Assembly (NCBI GenBank): GCA_023362775.1
Contig: JALMGJ010000025.1
Location: 8,843,501-8,907,500 of the forward strand
Origin: Charina bottae
Lineage: Eukaryota; Chordata; Lepidosauria; Squamata; Charinaidae
Length of the DNA: 64,000 nt
Direction of reading: 5' to 3'
The notes under the pieces are model-generated. The model was not told where the DNA came from. It did not search any database and was given only the letters and a program-made list of their open reading frames with translations. Positions 8,082-19,796 of the stretch are shown piece by piece. The position numbers and the translations under genes were made by a program. Position 1 is the first letter of the stretch. Each line of letters starts with the position of its first letter.

Positions 8082-10124
8082 ACTTGGGAGCATCCTGGGT
8101 GGATAGAAATATAGGAATTTTTTTTTAACAGTTAAAAGGTGAGGATTGACAAAAATCTGCAAGCTTCAATAATGTGTGGAGGCAACATTTTCAGTTCTAA
8201 GGATTGTCTGCAGTGTTGGAGAGCAGGTCTCTCCACCACTCACAAAGTCTCCCTGCCCCAATGCAGCTCAATGCAACTGAGATGACCATATAAGGATAAA
8301 TTAACACACACCCCGGTGCTACCTCCCCAATTGCTTCCCCTCTCCCCAGTTTAGCACTTGCAGGAACTACCTCTTTTTCTTCTTTTCTTCTTGTTTTGCC
8401 AACACCCGGGGACCCTGAATCCACAGAGTTCAGAAGCCAGAGTATCAGACTTTCTGGCCCCTGACCTGAACAAGATCTTTGTGGTGACTCGGTCTTGTAG
8501 AAGTCAGAGAATGTATTAACTTAATCTATGTCTAAGAGACACAGAAGGTGACAAAGTCGAGCATTTTTTTTTTGCCTGAAGAAATATGCAGGTCAAGAGG
8601 AGATGGGGAATTTATACCATTCAGGTTAAACTAGCTTTCCCCCATCTGGATTAGATGTCTCATAATTCAAATAGCAAATAGTTAATCGGTCTGTGGAAAC
8701 TAGGAATAAACTAGGTATATTTTAACTGTGCCATATCTAGCCAGAAACCACTGTTTGAAGATGGCTTATTCAGAGAAACCATACTACAGTTAAAATGAAG
8801 AATGGTTTGACTTTTTTCAGACAAAGTAAAACCCTTTTCTTGGCTGTATTGGAGGAGAAAATAAAACTGAAATACCTGCTTCTGTATCACCTTCCCTTAG
8901 CACTAAATTGCCAGAATGCATCTCTTGTCACTTTAGAAAACAAGCTACAACATGTTCCTATATCCAAATGAGAAGCATTTGCGAAGATAAAAGCAAGAAA
9001 AAGTGTTTGGATTCCTGCATTGCCCTCTCTCACATTTTTAAAGCAGCATATTCCCTGCAGTAGGTGACTCATCCTGGGCTATCATAGATAACTAATGAGT
9101 CATTTTATTTTGTCCATCTGAACAACAAGCTGACTTCAATAATCAGGTTTTTCTTCTCTACCTTTCCTTCATTGTTTGTGATTGTTGAGGCCTGTCTTTA
9201 ACATATCCCAGATGCTTCTCTTACCTATATGACAGATTTAAGAATTTGCAAGGGCTGATTAAAATTTTGTCAGATACCCAGACCTGGGTAACAATGAACA
9301 GTGCATTGTGGCTTAATTATTTCCACCATTAGTTTTAAAACTGGCTTCCTCCAGCTTCTTATTTCTGAAGAGATGAAAGGTGCATGGAAATCTTCCATTG
9401 CACTTAATAGGGTATTGATTATGAAACCTCTTCATTTATGCCCGCCAGTAATCAGTTCTTTTAGCATATGCCTCCAAATCAAATAGACCGGTCTCATTTT
9501 CACATTTTATGTGAAAATGATCTCTTTCATTTAGATTTTTTTTCTTTTTGGAAAAAGAAAAACTCACCCATGGACAGAAACAAAACAAACAAAACCAGGA
9601 CCCAAGTCAGAATCTCCTGCATCATTGTAGCAACATTCATTACCCAAAGCGCAGGTCACCACAAAAGATAGTGGATGAAAGGAAGCGAGAATCATTATAT
9701 AATTAGACTATTTTTCATAGGCTGCAAAAGCAGTAATTGAAATGCCCATCCTGCATTTGGTTTATGAGACATTCATCTTCGTCTGTTTTGTTGGTTGATT
9801 GGAATGTATTCAGGTTTGTATCTCTATATGAATATGCTTCTTGCTGCTCTTTCTCTTCTCCACCTTGTCTTCTCAGAAAATGCACACACACCAGAAAACC
9901 TCTCTGCTTATATACTGGTATTGACTTTAGGATAAGTCAGCATAATTTTCCTTTCCCGCCATTGCTCAGAAGTTCAGGTCATTGCAAAAGGGAGCTTAAC
10001 AGATCTTTTCAAGGTAACTCAAAGGAAGACCCAGCGGGGTCCAATTTCTCTGGAGTAGAGCTCTCAGATCTAGTCAGAAAAAATCATTCCTGCAGCTCTT
10101 AGCTGCCGTTGAGGGCTTGTCTGG
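8082..10124. other. AT-rich intergenic, nothing recognised
   Basis: Several short open frames exist but none shows recognisable protein motifs. No repeat family was identified. Confidence 0.4.
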
Positions 10125-10330
10125 ATTTTTTTTGGTAGCCCAGAACTGGTAGCTCAAGACCAGGAAGACCCGTATTCAAATCCTGTTCAAATGACACTAA
10201 CCCCATGGGTGAGTTTGGATAACTTGGTATCTCACAACTACTTCATGGGGTGTGTGGAGAATTTGAGGATAAAATGGCAGGAAACATGTACAGTATGTTG
10301 CCTCAAGTCCTGGATGAAAGGTGAGAGAGA
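10125..10330 (+). mobile_element. Probable old tRNA-derived SINE
   Basis: A B-box-like GTATTCAAATCC sits about 50 bp into the segment. The 3' portion (GATAAAATGGCAGGAAACATG ... GATATGTAATAAATA) resembles the tails of L2/CR1-mobilised amniote SINEs. It is heavily diverged and boundaries are approximate. Confidence 0.4.
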
Positions 10331-10559
10331 TATGTAATAAATATAGGAATAAAATATCTCTAAAAAGTCAGACTGCATGGTATTCTAAGGAAATAGATTG
10401 TATCCTTTGTATCCTTTTCCCCCACCCCTTTAAAATAAATATTGGGTATTCAATTCAGTTTTGGACCTTAGCTGAAGAAGGTTTGTTTGTGTATGTGTGT
10501 GTATGTGTGTATGTTATAGGGCACCCCCGCTTGTAGTTTATAATTGTAGTTTATAGTTT
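10331..10559. other. Intergenic with TG-rich run
   Basis: An interrupted (TG)n-like tract is at about 10486-10515. An approximately 25-bp AT-rich word (TATAGTTTTATAATTTATTT) occurs twice between 10550 and 10630. Confidence 0.5.
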
Positions 10560-10985
10560 TATAATTTATTTTTTTATTTATATTTTTATTATAAAACTAT
10601 TTATAGTTTTATAATTTATTTTTTTATTTATTGATTGATTGATTGGATTTATCACCGCCCAACTCCCCCAAGGGGGACTCTGGGTGGTTTACAACAGAAT
10701 TAAAATCATTAATATACATTTATAAATAAAATAAAATACATAATAATGGATAACATGAGATCCAATGGCAGAATATTCTTAAGTTTGTAAAAAAGGGCAC
10801 CTCAGAGCTAATCTAAGGTGCTAGCCATCTCCAGGTATCTCCAATCTCCTTCTGACCCCAAGCATACTGACAGAACCAGGTTTTGAGTCTTTTTCGGAAG
10901 TCCAGGAGTGAGGGGGACCGTCTGATCTCCGGGGGCAGAATATTCCAAAGGGCAGGGGCACCAGCAGAGAAAGCACTTTTAATAA
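10560..10985 (-). mobile_element. L2 LINE 3' end
   Basis: The minus strand ends in a TCCCCC...GGGGGAGTTGGGCGGTGATAAATCC hairpin-like tail, then (AATC)n/(AAAT)n short tandem repeats at 10630-10650. Upstream it encodes a degraded version of the L2 C-terminus, with words matching the copies at 13395-13735 and 16913-17460. L2 elements end in short tandem repeats rather than poly(A). Confidence 0.72.
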
Positions 10986-11104
10986 AAATTTTAATAAACC
11001 TCTTTTAGTATTTCTTACTGCAGTTCTTAAACACGCTATGCTTTCTTAGTGTGTACTACGATAATTAGTTGTAAACTCATTTCACTCTAACATAAGATAG
11101 ATAG

Positions 11105-11605
11105 CCTGTCTGTTTAGAAGAAGGGGCCCCACTGAGCCGTAAATAATCCTTTGAAATGTAACGTGTTAATGGGGAAGACAGGAATGTCTCAAGGTCTGCT
11201 AACTCTCTTGGAAAGAAACAGATAGATAACTGGGATGGAAGAGAAATTAGGGAGGATCAAAGCTGGTCAGTGCTGTCTCTTATCAAAAGAATTGCCAAAT
11301 ATTTTTCTTGCCAATTACTTTTCTTTACCTGCCTACATCTGGGAATGCCCAGAAAGGGAGGTGATAATAAAATTCAATTGCCTGTAAATTGTGTGATTGG
11401 TTACTATACTAGAAATGTAAATCTCTTTGTTCTGTACCTTATAAAAAGCTGTTTAATTTCCAAAGAGTTGTTCAGCCCACCTCTGCTCAGCCAGGCTGCG
11501 TGTGGGGAGGGGGATCACCCAGCTCTCTTTTACTTGGCCAAATAAAAAGCTGTTTTTCTTTTTGAAACCTCCGTCTGAGTCTCTGTTTGGTAGTTTGGGA
11601 TCTCA
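11105..11605 (+). mobile_element. Probable endogenous retrovirus LTR (plus strand)
   Basis: It has an LTR-like order of signals: a CCTTATAAAAAGCTG TATA box at about 11438-11452, an R region, the poly(A) signal CCAAATAAAAAGCTG at about 11538-11552, and a U5-like segment with GAAACCTCCGTCTGAGTCTC. Gammaretrovirus-type LTRs of vertebrates often have such a layout. The 5' edge (TGTCTG near 11107) is tentative. No partner LTR or internal genes are seen, so it is probably solo or truncated. Confidence 0.6.
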
Positions 11606-13394
11606 GATTCTTCCAGGAATCCAGGGGTTGGCCATACAATGTAATGTTTTATCCTTTGCAATTTATGTAACTCCAATTTATGTTGGCCTTCCACATTACC
11701 TCTTTCTTCGATAGGGTTACATGTTACAGTGTTACATTTTGGTATTTTAAATTCTGGATATGTTACCCTGAACCAGAGCAGAGGCAAATACTTAAAGCCC
11801 TTCCTTGAGTCCCAAGCTAGCTTTCATCCAGTCATTTATTTTTTATTGAAGAGGGTCAAAGAAGAAGTAGATGCTTTGCAACCTTTGGTATGGCTTTAAA
11901 ATTACAGACACTGGTCTAAAGAAATATTTTTCTTTATATATTTATATGGGTATGATTTTTTTAAAAAGCGAAAGTGAGAAGAACAACTTTTCAGGGGGAA
12001 AATGGTGCTTGCCCTAAAAACACAATAATCTAAGATTTTCTTGTTGTTGTCGTTCTACAATTGCTTCTCTTTAAAATTGCCAGTTGATTTGTTTTACATG
12101 AACCAAAAACTTGATGAATTCTTCCTTCACCTTCCAGTTGGGTAGCAGGATTTTGCCTTTTAAACTCTTTTATTCATTAATCATACCTGAATATCTAATC
12201 AGCTTATGAAAAATGATGACCTGCAGGAGACGTTTTCATTGTGTCAGCTCTTCTGCATGACTAGAAAAAATCAGGGATATTAAGATGAAGAAAAAGAGGA
12301 GGAGGAGGAAGAAGAAAAATGGACTGAATTCTTAAAACTCAGTATGTATTGCAATATAATGTATTAATTTTATATTAATATAATTAATATAATTTCTCCC
12401 CTGCCCGCCCCCCTCCTGAATAGGAGAAACAGTAATTTTATACTTTTCTAATGGACAAAAAAATTAATAACAAATTTCAGAAAAATAGATAAAAATTAAG
12501 GTTAGAAACATGTGTGTTACCAGTATATGTTTTGGGGACCCTTTTGTTTGGATAGAAGACCCTAATGGGTCCTGAAATGCATCCTTAGAGACCATTCCTA
12601 CCTATTCTTGAAATTACTTGTATAGATTTTAGTGCTTGGACAATGAATTGTTATGCTTCTATGTATTTTGGGGGGGAAGGAAACTTCCTTATCATAGTGC
12701 CCTCCTGTCACTGCAAATCACCACAACAATTGGAAGTGTAGAAAAGGCTATACCACAGCTTTAATTTGGAATTATTCCTGGACAATAGAAACGTCTAAAA
12801 ACCAAGGTGATGCTGTTCCTGAAGAATTGGCCTAAGATAGAGACAGCAGTCTATAGGTTCTCAACAATCTAGAAGGAGAGAACCATTTCTGAATTAAGCT
12901 GGGGCTTTGTATGGATAACAATAGTATCTACAGATTTTTGCACTAGATCTGCCCATGACCTTGAAAACAATTATAGGCCACACAAACCACATTGATTGGT
13001 TTTGCCTCCATCAAAATATAGCAAAATTGAACAGGGAGGGTGAAATCCTAAACATATTTATAAGGAAGTAGGTGGCATCTTGTTCTCCATACTGGCTAAA
13101 GAAATGCCTTAAGGAAGTTGACAAACCAGCTGCTCGCTGGTTGCTACTCAGTTTTAATTTACTGTTCCAAACCAGGAAGTCCTATTTAGTTCCCATCATG
13201 GCAAATAACCATTGATCAATAATTTCTCTTCCACAAATTTGTCAACTATCTTTCCAAAGCTATTTAAAACTAGTGAGCAGTGAGTTAATTCCAGAAATCA
13301 GAACTGGGATGTGTAAAGAAATATTTTGTCCTCAGCTACTGCATATTATGTCATTTTATATGCCTCCATCAACACACTAAAAAGTCTCTAATTT
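11606..13394. other. AT-rich intergenic, nothing recognised
   Basis: A purine-rich run occurs at 12285-12320. No gene or repeat family was recognised. Confidence 0.4.
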
Positions 13395-13735
13395 TATTTA
13401 TTTATTTATTTGTTTATTTAATCAAATTTATCACCGCCCAACTCCCCCAAGGGGGACTATGGCCGGTTTACAAAATATAATCATTAATATACAATTATAA
13501 ATAGATTAAAATACAAATTAAATAACAATTTAAAATATAAAAAATATAATAAAATCCAATGACGGGATCTTCTAAGTTCTTCTTAAGTAAAAAGGGCACT
13601 CCAGGGATAATCTAAGGTGCTAGCCATCTCCAGGTGTGCCCGTTCTCCTTCTTGCCCCAAGCATACTGACAAAACCAGGTTTTGAGTTTTTTTCCAGAAG
13701 TCCAGGAGTGAGGGGGACTGTCTAATCTCTGGGGG
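13395..13735 (-). mobile_element. L2 LINE 3' end
   Basis: Same organisation as the copy at 10560-10985: (TTTA)n on the plus strand, then ATCACCGCCCAACTCCCCC and GGGGGACT, then the degraded C-terminal coding region. The two share long words such as TGCTAGCCATCTCCAGGT and TAAGTCCAGGAGTGAGGGGGA-like segments. Truncated at its 5' side near 13735. Confidence 0.72.
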
Positions 13736-13993
13736 GGGGGATGTTCTATAATACTTTATCTTTTGCTCATAATAGATGTTTCAACTTTCTGATTATTTTG
13801 ATTGCATTTTTCTGCACCCTGTTCCACCTCTAGGTAGACATTATGATGTTGGAAATTTTATTTGTTTTAGTTTTGATTCTTATTGCAAATGATTTTTAGC
13901 ATCAAATAGGCCTTGTTCCATAGCACTTGCATATTATTTGACATATCCAATGTACTATCTCTTATCTCTCCTAGATCTCTTATCTTTCTAGAC

Positions 13994-14890
13994 CAGAGCT
14001 TTCCAAACTGTGTGTCGCGACACATTTCTGTGTCGCGGCGAGGGCCCAGGTGTGTTGCAGGGGAACCCGGAAGAGGAGGCCATGCACCACCTGCAGCCCC
14101 GCCCATCCCTTGCCACGCCAACAGGTCCCTGCTCAACCAAGCTCTTCAGCTCTCCCTGCAGAAGCCAGGTAAGTTACTGGGGGGGAGGGGGAAGGGACGT
14201 CGCTATGCCGCTGGGGGTGCAGCGCTGGGGTGTGTGGGGGGTGCAGGGACGTTGTTAGACTGCTGCGCTGGATGGATGGGGGGTGCAGGAATGTCATTAG
14301 GCTGCTGCGCTGGGTGGGTGGGGGGTGCAGGAACGTCGTTAGGCCACTGCGCTGGGTGGGTGGGGGGTGCAGGAACATCATTAGACCGCTGCGCTGGGTG
14401 GGTGGGGGGTGCAGGAATGTCGTTAGGCTGCTGCGCTAGGTGGGTGGGGGGTGCATGGACATTGTTAGGCCACTGCGCTGGGTGGGTGGGGGGTGCAGGA
14501 ACGTCGTTAGGCCGCTGCACTGGGTGGGTGGGGGGTGCATGGACGTCGTTAGGCCGCTGCGCTGGGTGGGTGGGGGTGGAGGGACGTTGTTAGGCCGCTG
14601 CGCTGGGTGGGTGAGGAGTGCATCGACATCGTTAGGCCGCTGCGCTGGATGGGTGGGGGGTGCAGGGACGTCGTTAGGCCGCTGCGCTGGGTGGGTGGAG
14701 GGTGCAGGGATGTCGTTAGGCCGCTGCACTGGGGGTTGGGGGTGCAGGGAGGTGAGTAGGCTGCCGCGCCGGGGGTTGGGGGGTGCAGGGAGGCATCTAG
14801 GTTGCCGCGCTGGGGGTGCAGGGAGGTGAGTAGGCTGCCGTGCTGGGGGGTGGGGGTGCAGGGAGGCGACTAGGCTGCCCGGGTGGGGGG
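13994..14890 (+). mobile_element. hAT-like left end fused to a minisatellite-bearing block (copy B)
   Basis: It starts with the same CAGAGCTTTCCAAACTGTGT end as copies A, C, D and E, at 13994. The interior is different: GC-rich sequence with an AGCCAGGTAAGT word, then a 42-bp tandem array. No matching right terminus or TSD partner for the 8 bp before it (TTCTAGAC) was found, so it is right-truncated or rearranged. Confidence 0.6.
14215..14880 (+). repeat. 42-bp minisatellite, about 15 units
   Basis: The TTAG word recurs at 14255, 14297 and 14339, giving an exact 42-bp period. The unit contains GCTGCGCTGGGTGGGTGG and TGCAGG..CGTCGTTAGG. Units from about 14740 on are more diverged and shorter. 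Because 42 is a multiple of three, all frames show 14-residue repeats. The apparent long proteins across this block are therefore artefacts. Confidence 0.93.
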
Positions 14891-14899
14891 GCGCGCAGT

Positions 14900-15835
14900 G
14901 ACATAGCACATGTGATGTGGGGCAAATATTAGTGTCCACAACAGTGCAAGGAAGGGTGTACAAAACATTTCAAATGCAAAACCTTGTGTTTCAACCTTGC
15001 TTTGGTCACGCCAGGCAGTGTTTTTTGGCTGGCAAGCCTGCTTTGAGGGTGAAGCGCCCACCTCTTGGGTATGGGCTACGTCCAAATATGCCAGCCCGCC
15101 AACCCCATTTGTGTGCAGGACGACCGATTGGCACTTCAGATGGTGCCTTTTGAAGTGGGCACGGTCAGGAATGGAAACATTTTGCACATCTCCAATTCCA
15201 AGTACAGTATCTGGAGAAAATCAAGTTGAAGAACCGAAGCTTACTACGTGGCCTGGACCTAGCAAGCCAGTGAGGTTTGCAAACGGTGGCACCGCAAAAT
15301 CTTGTGTGCCCACCCCTCCAAGTTACCAAAGTCTTTTCATGCTTAATGGGATGGAAAGGAAAAGGTTAAATTAATGGGGATTAATCCAACCAAGTATATG
15401 TCACTGCCTTAACCCCTGACACAAGGGAAGAACGTAGAGCAGTGTTTTTCAAACTTGGCAACTTTAAGATGAGTGGACTTCAACTCTCAGAATTCCCCAG
15501 CCAGCATGCAAACCTCACTCGCCCACTACGTCCAGGCCATCGGAGATGTGCAAAATGTTTCCATTCCTAACCGTGCCCACTTCAAAAGGCAACATCTGAA
15601 GTGCCAATCGGTTGTCCTGCACACAAATGGGGTTGGTAGGCTGGCATTTTGGACATGGCCCATACCCAACAGCTGGGCGCTTCACCCTCAAAGCAGGCTT
15701 GCCAGCCCTGAAACACTGCCTGGCGTGACCAGGGCAAGGTTGAAACACAAGGTTTTGCATTCAAAATATTTTGCACATTCTTCCTTGGGCTGTTGTGGCC
15801 ACTAACATTTGCCCCACATCACATGTGCTTTTTAG
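14900..15835. repeat. Large imperfect inverted repeat (arms about 300-380 bp)
   Basis: The plus strand at about 14900-15280 matches the reverse complement of about 15500-15828. Shared words include CACATGTGATGTGGGGCAAA, AAAACCTTGTGTTTCAACCT, GGTCACGCCAGGCAGTGTTT and CCAACCCCATTTGTGTGCAG. The left arm has an extra block of about 45-50 bp near 15205-15250. Arms differ at roughly one base in ten. I do not recognise the family. The centre holds the left half of a hAT MITE at 15440. Confidence 0.85.
15440..15512 (+). mobile_element. Left half of a CAGTGTTT hAT MITE
   Basis: It starts CAGTGTTTTTCAAACTTGGC and continues through ACTTCAACTCTCAGAATTCC, like the complete elements at 51294-51380 and 16219-16353. 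The mirror-image right half is missing where the inverted-repeat arm begins. Confidence 0.6.
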
Positions 15836-16218
15836 TTAGCTTTCAGTCCCTTCCTGGGACTGGCGCCCAGAGAACATATGGAGGACTTTAGGTTCCCCAT
15901 TCCTGGCTTATGTACATGAACAGTGACACCCCTCTTATAGACTGGCAGTCTTTTGTAATGTCATGTAATTTTTGTAAATGACTCTTGCGTGTCAAGACCT
16001 CGTGGGGAGCGGCTCTTCTGTGACCTGGTAGAAGGGTGTTGTGTCAGTATGGCTCTTGTGTGTCAGGACCCTGTGGGATGCAGGGAGGGGTGAGGAAAGC
16101 GCTCTTCCCTTTGGTGGCCTTACAGACGGGTTACATATGCGCCAAGGAGAGCGCCCTTCCCCTTCCAAAGTGCCAGCCCAGAGCCTTACCAAGCAATGGA
16201 CGCAGTTTTCCCATCTGG
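15836..16218. other. Intergenic with a short direct repeat
   Basis: TCTTGCGTGTCAAGACC (about 15981) and TCTTGTGTGTCAGGACC (about 16051), each followed by a GTGGGA/GTGGGG word, suggest a local duplication with a period of about 70 bp. Nothing else was recognised. Confidence 0.4.
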
Positions 16219-16353
16219 CAGTGTTTCCCAACCTAGGTGACTTAAAGAGTTGCGGACTTCAAATCCCAGAATTCCCCAGCCAGCCTTGCTGGGTAGGGAA
16301 TTGTGGGATTTGAAGTCCTCATATCTGAAAGTGGCCAAGACTTAAAAACACTG
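16219..16353. mobile_element. Palindromic hAT MITE (about 135 bp)
   Basis: Begins CAGTGTTTCCCAACCTAGG and ends AAAAACACTG. The interior folds on itself (GACTTCAAATCCCAGAATTCC against GGGAATTGTGGGATTTGAAGTC). The flanking 8-mers (CCATCTGG and CTCATGGT) do not match, so the insertion is old or rearranged. Confidence 0.6.
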
Positions 16354-16457
16354 CTCATGGTCTTGGGTCCATGACCTCCCCATCAAGCACACCTGGAGGG
16401 CATTTTTGTATTTTGTATTTTATCTACAATTACATACAATACAATACATACAGTACA

Positions 16458-16512
16458 AGACTGGGGGGCCGGGGGCCGGGATTTGGAGCCAGGAGCCAAT
16501 CATGTGGGGTGG
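16458..16512 (+). repeat. About 1.5 units of the 38-bp GC/CCAAT repeat
   Basis: GGATTTGGAGCCAGGAGCCA, ATCATGTGG and GGTGGGGTTTGGAGCC correspond to the 38-bp units of the GC-rich hAT at 4011-4138. It ends at AAAGAGCC, directly against the Sauria SINE. This is evidence that the unit belongs to a dispersed element and not to the locus at 4 kb only. Confidence 0.6.
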
Positions 16513-16790
16513 GGTTTGGAGCCGGGAGCCAAAGAGCCAGCGTTGTCCGAAGACGCTTCCACGGTCATGTGGCCAGCATGACGCACGCGGAATGCTGTTA
16601 CCTACCCACCGAAGTGGTACCTATTAATCTACTTGCATTTGCATGCTTTCGAATTTCTAGGTTGGAAAGAGCTGGGGCGAGTGCAGGAGCTCACTCCGTC
16701 ATGCGGGGCTAGGGATTCGAACCTCTGAACTTGCAATCTTCCGATCGACAAGCCTGGCGTCTTACCCACTGAGCCACCACACCCCTCCTA
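16510..16790 (-). mobile_element. Sauria-type tRNA SINE, tail missing
   Basis: On the minus strand the head contains a perfect A box (TGGCTCAGTGG) and B box (GGTTCGAATCC), then the AGCCCCGC and TACCACTTCGGTGGGTAGGT body words. It lacks the GTGTCCGACTCT tail seen in the complete copy at 56557-56897. Sauria SINEs are a squamate family thought to use BovB machinery. Not a functional tRNA gene: the acceptor stem and tail do not fit. Confidence 0.85.
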
Positions 16791-16828
16791 ATGTTAGAGC
16801 CTCTTAAATAAATAAAGAGTGCTTCCTA

Positions 16829-16829
<1 letters not shown>

Positions 16830-16912
<83 letters not shown>
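16830..16912. repeat. (GAT)n-(TTTA)n microsatellite
   Basis: About 13 GAT units pass directly into about 11 TTTA units, the latter being the 3' tail of the adjoining L2. Confidence 0.95.
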
Positions 16913-16914
<2 letters not shown>

Positions 16915-17460
16915 TTTATATGACCGCCCATCTCCCCCAACAGGGGACTGGGCGGTTTACAATAAAATCACGTTTAAAATACAAATATAAAATTACAATT
17001 TAATTAGCATAATAGAAATAAATATAAAATCCAAATTTGGTGAATTGATTTCAACTAAAAGGGAGGACATTATGGTATTAACCACCCCCATGAGGAGCTG
17101 TTACTTTTCCTCTCCCATGCTAGGTGGCAGAACCAGGTTTTCAGATCTTTCCTAAAGGTCAGGAGGGAGGAAACCTGCCTCAACTCTGGGGGCAAGATAT
17201 TCCAAAGGGCGGGTGCCACTACAGAAAAGGCCCGTCTCCTGGACCCCACTAGATGAAATTCCCTTATCGATGGGGTCCATAGCAGGCCCTCCCTGAATGA
17301 TCGGGTGGGGCGGGTCGATGATATGGGGATAAGACAGTCCCTCAGGTATCCTGGCCCCATGCCATGTAGGGCTTTAAAGGTAATAACCAACACCTTGAAT
17401 TGGACCCGGAAGCAAACCGGAACCCAATGCAGCTCGTGGAGCAAAGGTGTTCCACCTGTC
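16913..17460 (-). mobile_element. L2 LINE 3' end with reverse transcriptase C-terminus
   Basis: The minus strand encodes HELHWVPVCFRVQFKVLVIT, FKALHGMGPGYLRD, then REFHLVGSRRRAFSVVAPAL and LLTFRKDLKTWF. These are the hallmarks of the last 150 residues of L2-type ORF2. The 3' tail is the GGGCGGTCATATAAAT..(TAAA)n type. The frame is open from about 17648 to 17070, but the upstream part (17455 on) no longer resembles L2. Confidence 0.85.
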
Positions 17461-17680
17461 GTGGTTCTGGGCCCGCCTCTCCCACCTCCTTTGCTGTGCA
17501 CTGGTGGGTGGGGGCGATTCCTCCTCCTCCGGGATCCCTTCGGTAGGCTGCTCTGCCTCCGCCTGTTCCTGAAAAATGGGACAAAACCGGCATTTATGTT
17601 AAAACGATGAGACGGTTGAGAAAAGGGGGAAAAATGGGACTGTTCCATTCAAAACAGGACGTATGGTCAGCCTAGTCCTT
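17455..17680 (-). mobile_element. Possible DNA transposon fragment
   Basis: On the minus strand, GGCTGACCATACGTCCTGTT followed by GGAACAGTCCCATTTTTCCC resembles terminal wording of a dispersed amniote hAT-like repeat (ACATACGTCC...). No TSD or opposite end was identified, so this is a weak call. Confidence 0.3.
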
Positions 17681-19548
17681 TCAGCCCATGAAAACTCAGG
17701 AAAGAGGAAATATCTTCCACCATTCATTGACAAAAGGATGGTGCATAAACCATCTGCCTGTTTCTTTTGAGTATGCTCTACATAAATGGCATATTTCCCC
17801 ATGGTAGCTTGGGGTTTTCCCCCCTCCCTTTCTCCACTGTTTCATTTTCAGTCTTAGTAGGAAAAAAATGTAATCAACATGACAAGGCCACATAAAAAAC
17901 CCATCCAAGTTGATAAATCTTCATTAATTTAGATCTAATCCAAAGATACAGCAATTGCTTTGTGATAAATTAATTTTGTTCCTAATACTTCCAAACATAA
18001 GGGACATCAGCCTTCCCACTGTTACTATAGTAATCATATTTCCTCCCACCCCCACCCCCATCCTTCTAATAAATATTCTACCTTATAAGTTTGGCATTAA
18101 TGTAAGTTGCTGAAATTCTGTAGGGAAAAGGAGCTTGTTTTTCATTCTGCATTCTGCTGCAAAGAAAGGTGCATGAAGTTGAATGGCATCAATTATCAGA
18201 TACTGGGATACAAAATATTCTCATCCTGATGCAATGGGGACTTACGTGCACAACACTGTCATGTTAATGGGAACTACTGTATATGTGTAAATATGCTATG
18301 GAGAACAGAAAGAGTCATGGTATAACACAAGCTTGGTATGTCAATCTAAGCCACTTGTGGAATGCCACTGTAATCTGTTCTTTTCATGGTAGCTGCACTT
18401 TGATTTTATTTTTGGCAAATTGCTTTGAACAAGTCATTTTATAAAACAGCTAATAAATAATACAGTAAGAACCACCATCCAAATCTTATCAAACCATCAG
18501 AAAAGTGGTTTGGGCCACTGCAATTCATCATTATATAATTCCAATAGATCAAATCGAAGCTAAGTAGTTTGTATCCAAAAATCAGGAAGCCGTGTGTGTA
18601 TAGGTGTACACATTTTACATTTGGCAGTTATCTTTCTGGGATTAATATACAGTACACTTGAAATTAAAGATTGTGCACAATGTTTCAAAGTAACTCCAAT
18701 GAGCAGGTGCTTGAATCTTCTAGGCAACAAATGAATTCTGAAGCCTTTTTCTGAATTGAATTATGTTGACTAGTCAGCCATGTCTTGTCCTTTCTGATCT
18801 GGAAAGCTTCTGAGCATACAAGAAAGAGACTTCTACTGTATGTAGCAGAAGCCTTTGAAATGTTCATTGATGTGGTATTTTGCACTTATTAAGAAGATGA
18901 GATGAAAGTGCCACATTAACCTGAAATCTCATCTTTGGTGCTTTTTTATGTGAAATAACTGTATGTGTGTCTGTTTTCAGGAACATTGTAGTTAACAATC
19001 AGACAAACAAAAAACTCTTAACTCATAAAAACTGAGCTTTAGCAAGAATCTTGCAAGATTGAAATATTTCTCCCTTCCTTTCCTTTCAGACCCCGGAAAA
19101 CTAGGGAGGGTCCGTTCTGAAACTCTTCCCACACCCCTTTTCCTTCTGTGAGTTGAGATACCTTTTGCATGACAGTTGTCTAATCTGTGGTTCTTCCTCC
19201 CATTTCCCAAGGTCATTTCCATATACAATTATACTGGAAGAACATTTTCCGTAATGATGGGCCTACTGCTCAGAATGACTATCTCCTAGTCCAGAGCTAT
19301 CAGCCCTTTGAGGGAGGTCACATCAGGAAACAGACACCCTAAGAATCATTAGAATTCTACTTCACTGATATAGGCTACAATAACAGAATCTTGAAAGACT
19401 GACAGGTTTCTCCTTCCCTCCCTCTTATGCAAAGAGAGTTAAGGTGGGACAATTTTAAGTTTCTTTTTGAACTTTCTTGTTTTCCTGGGCTGAGCTCAAG
19501 TTTTGCTAATGGTCATCACAATTTTTCTCCAAGGTCATCTCAATGTTC
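17681..19548. other. AT-rich intergenic, nothing recognised
   Basis: No mobile element, coding or RNA signal was recognised over 1.9 kb. Confidence 0.4.
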
Positions 19549-19556
19549 CTCTAACA

Positions 19557-19788
19557 CAGAGCTTTCCAAACTGTGTGTCGCGACACAAAAGTGTGTCGCC
19601 ACACACAGCGTGGTGTGTCGCCACACCACCCGGAAGCGGCGGCGCGTGCGTGCACGGCAGCCGCCATGCACGCGTGCGCCGCCGCACGCCCCCCGAGCCG
19701 CCGCACGCCCCCCCGCGCCGTCGCCGTGCACGTGCGCGCTGCTGCTGCCGCTGGTGTGTCGCCAGCAGCAGCACTTTGGAAAGCCCTG
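19557..19788. mobile_element. Non-autonomous hAT, copy C (232 bp)
   Basis: CAGAGCTTTCCAAACTGTGT left end, CTTTGGAAAGCCCTG right end, perfect 8-bp TSD CTCTAACA (19549-19556 and 19789-19796). The interior is extremely CpG-rich (GCGCGTGCGTGCACGGC and similar), which has survived methylation decay and supports a recent insertion. Confidence 0.93.
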
Positions 19789-19796
19789 CTCTAACA

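Noticed and set aside
13913..14963. Long glycine/tryptophan- and proline-rich open frames on both strands
   Set aside because: They are translations of the 42-bp minisatellite, whose length is a multiple of three, so every frame stays open. The repeated 14-residue pattern shows this directly.
16700..16790. A tRNA gene (perfect A and B boxes)
   Set aside because: The boxes belong to the head of a Sauria-type SINE. The acceptor stem does not close, and the SINE body follows.
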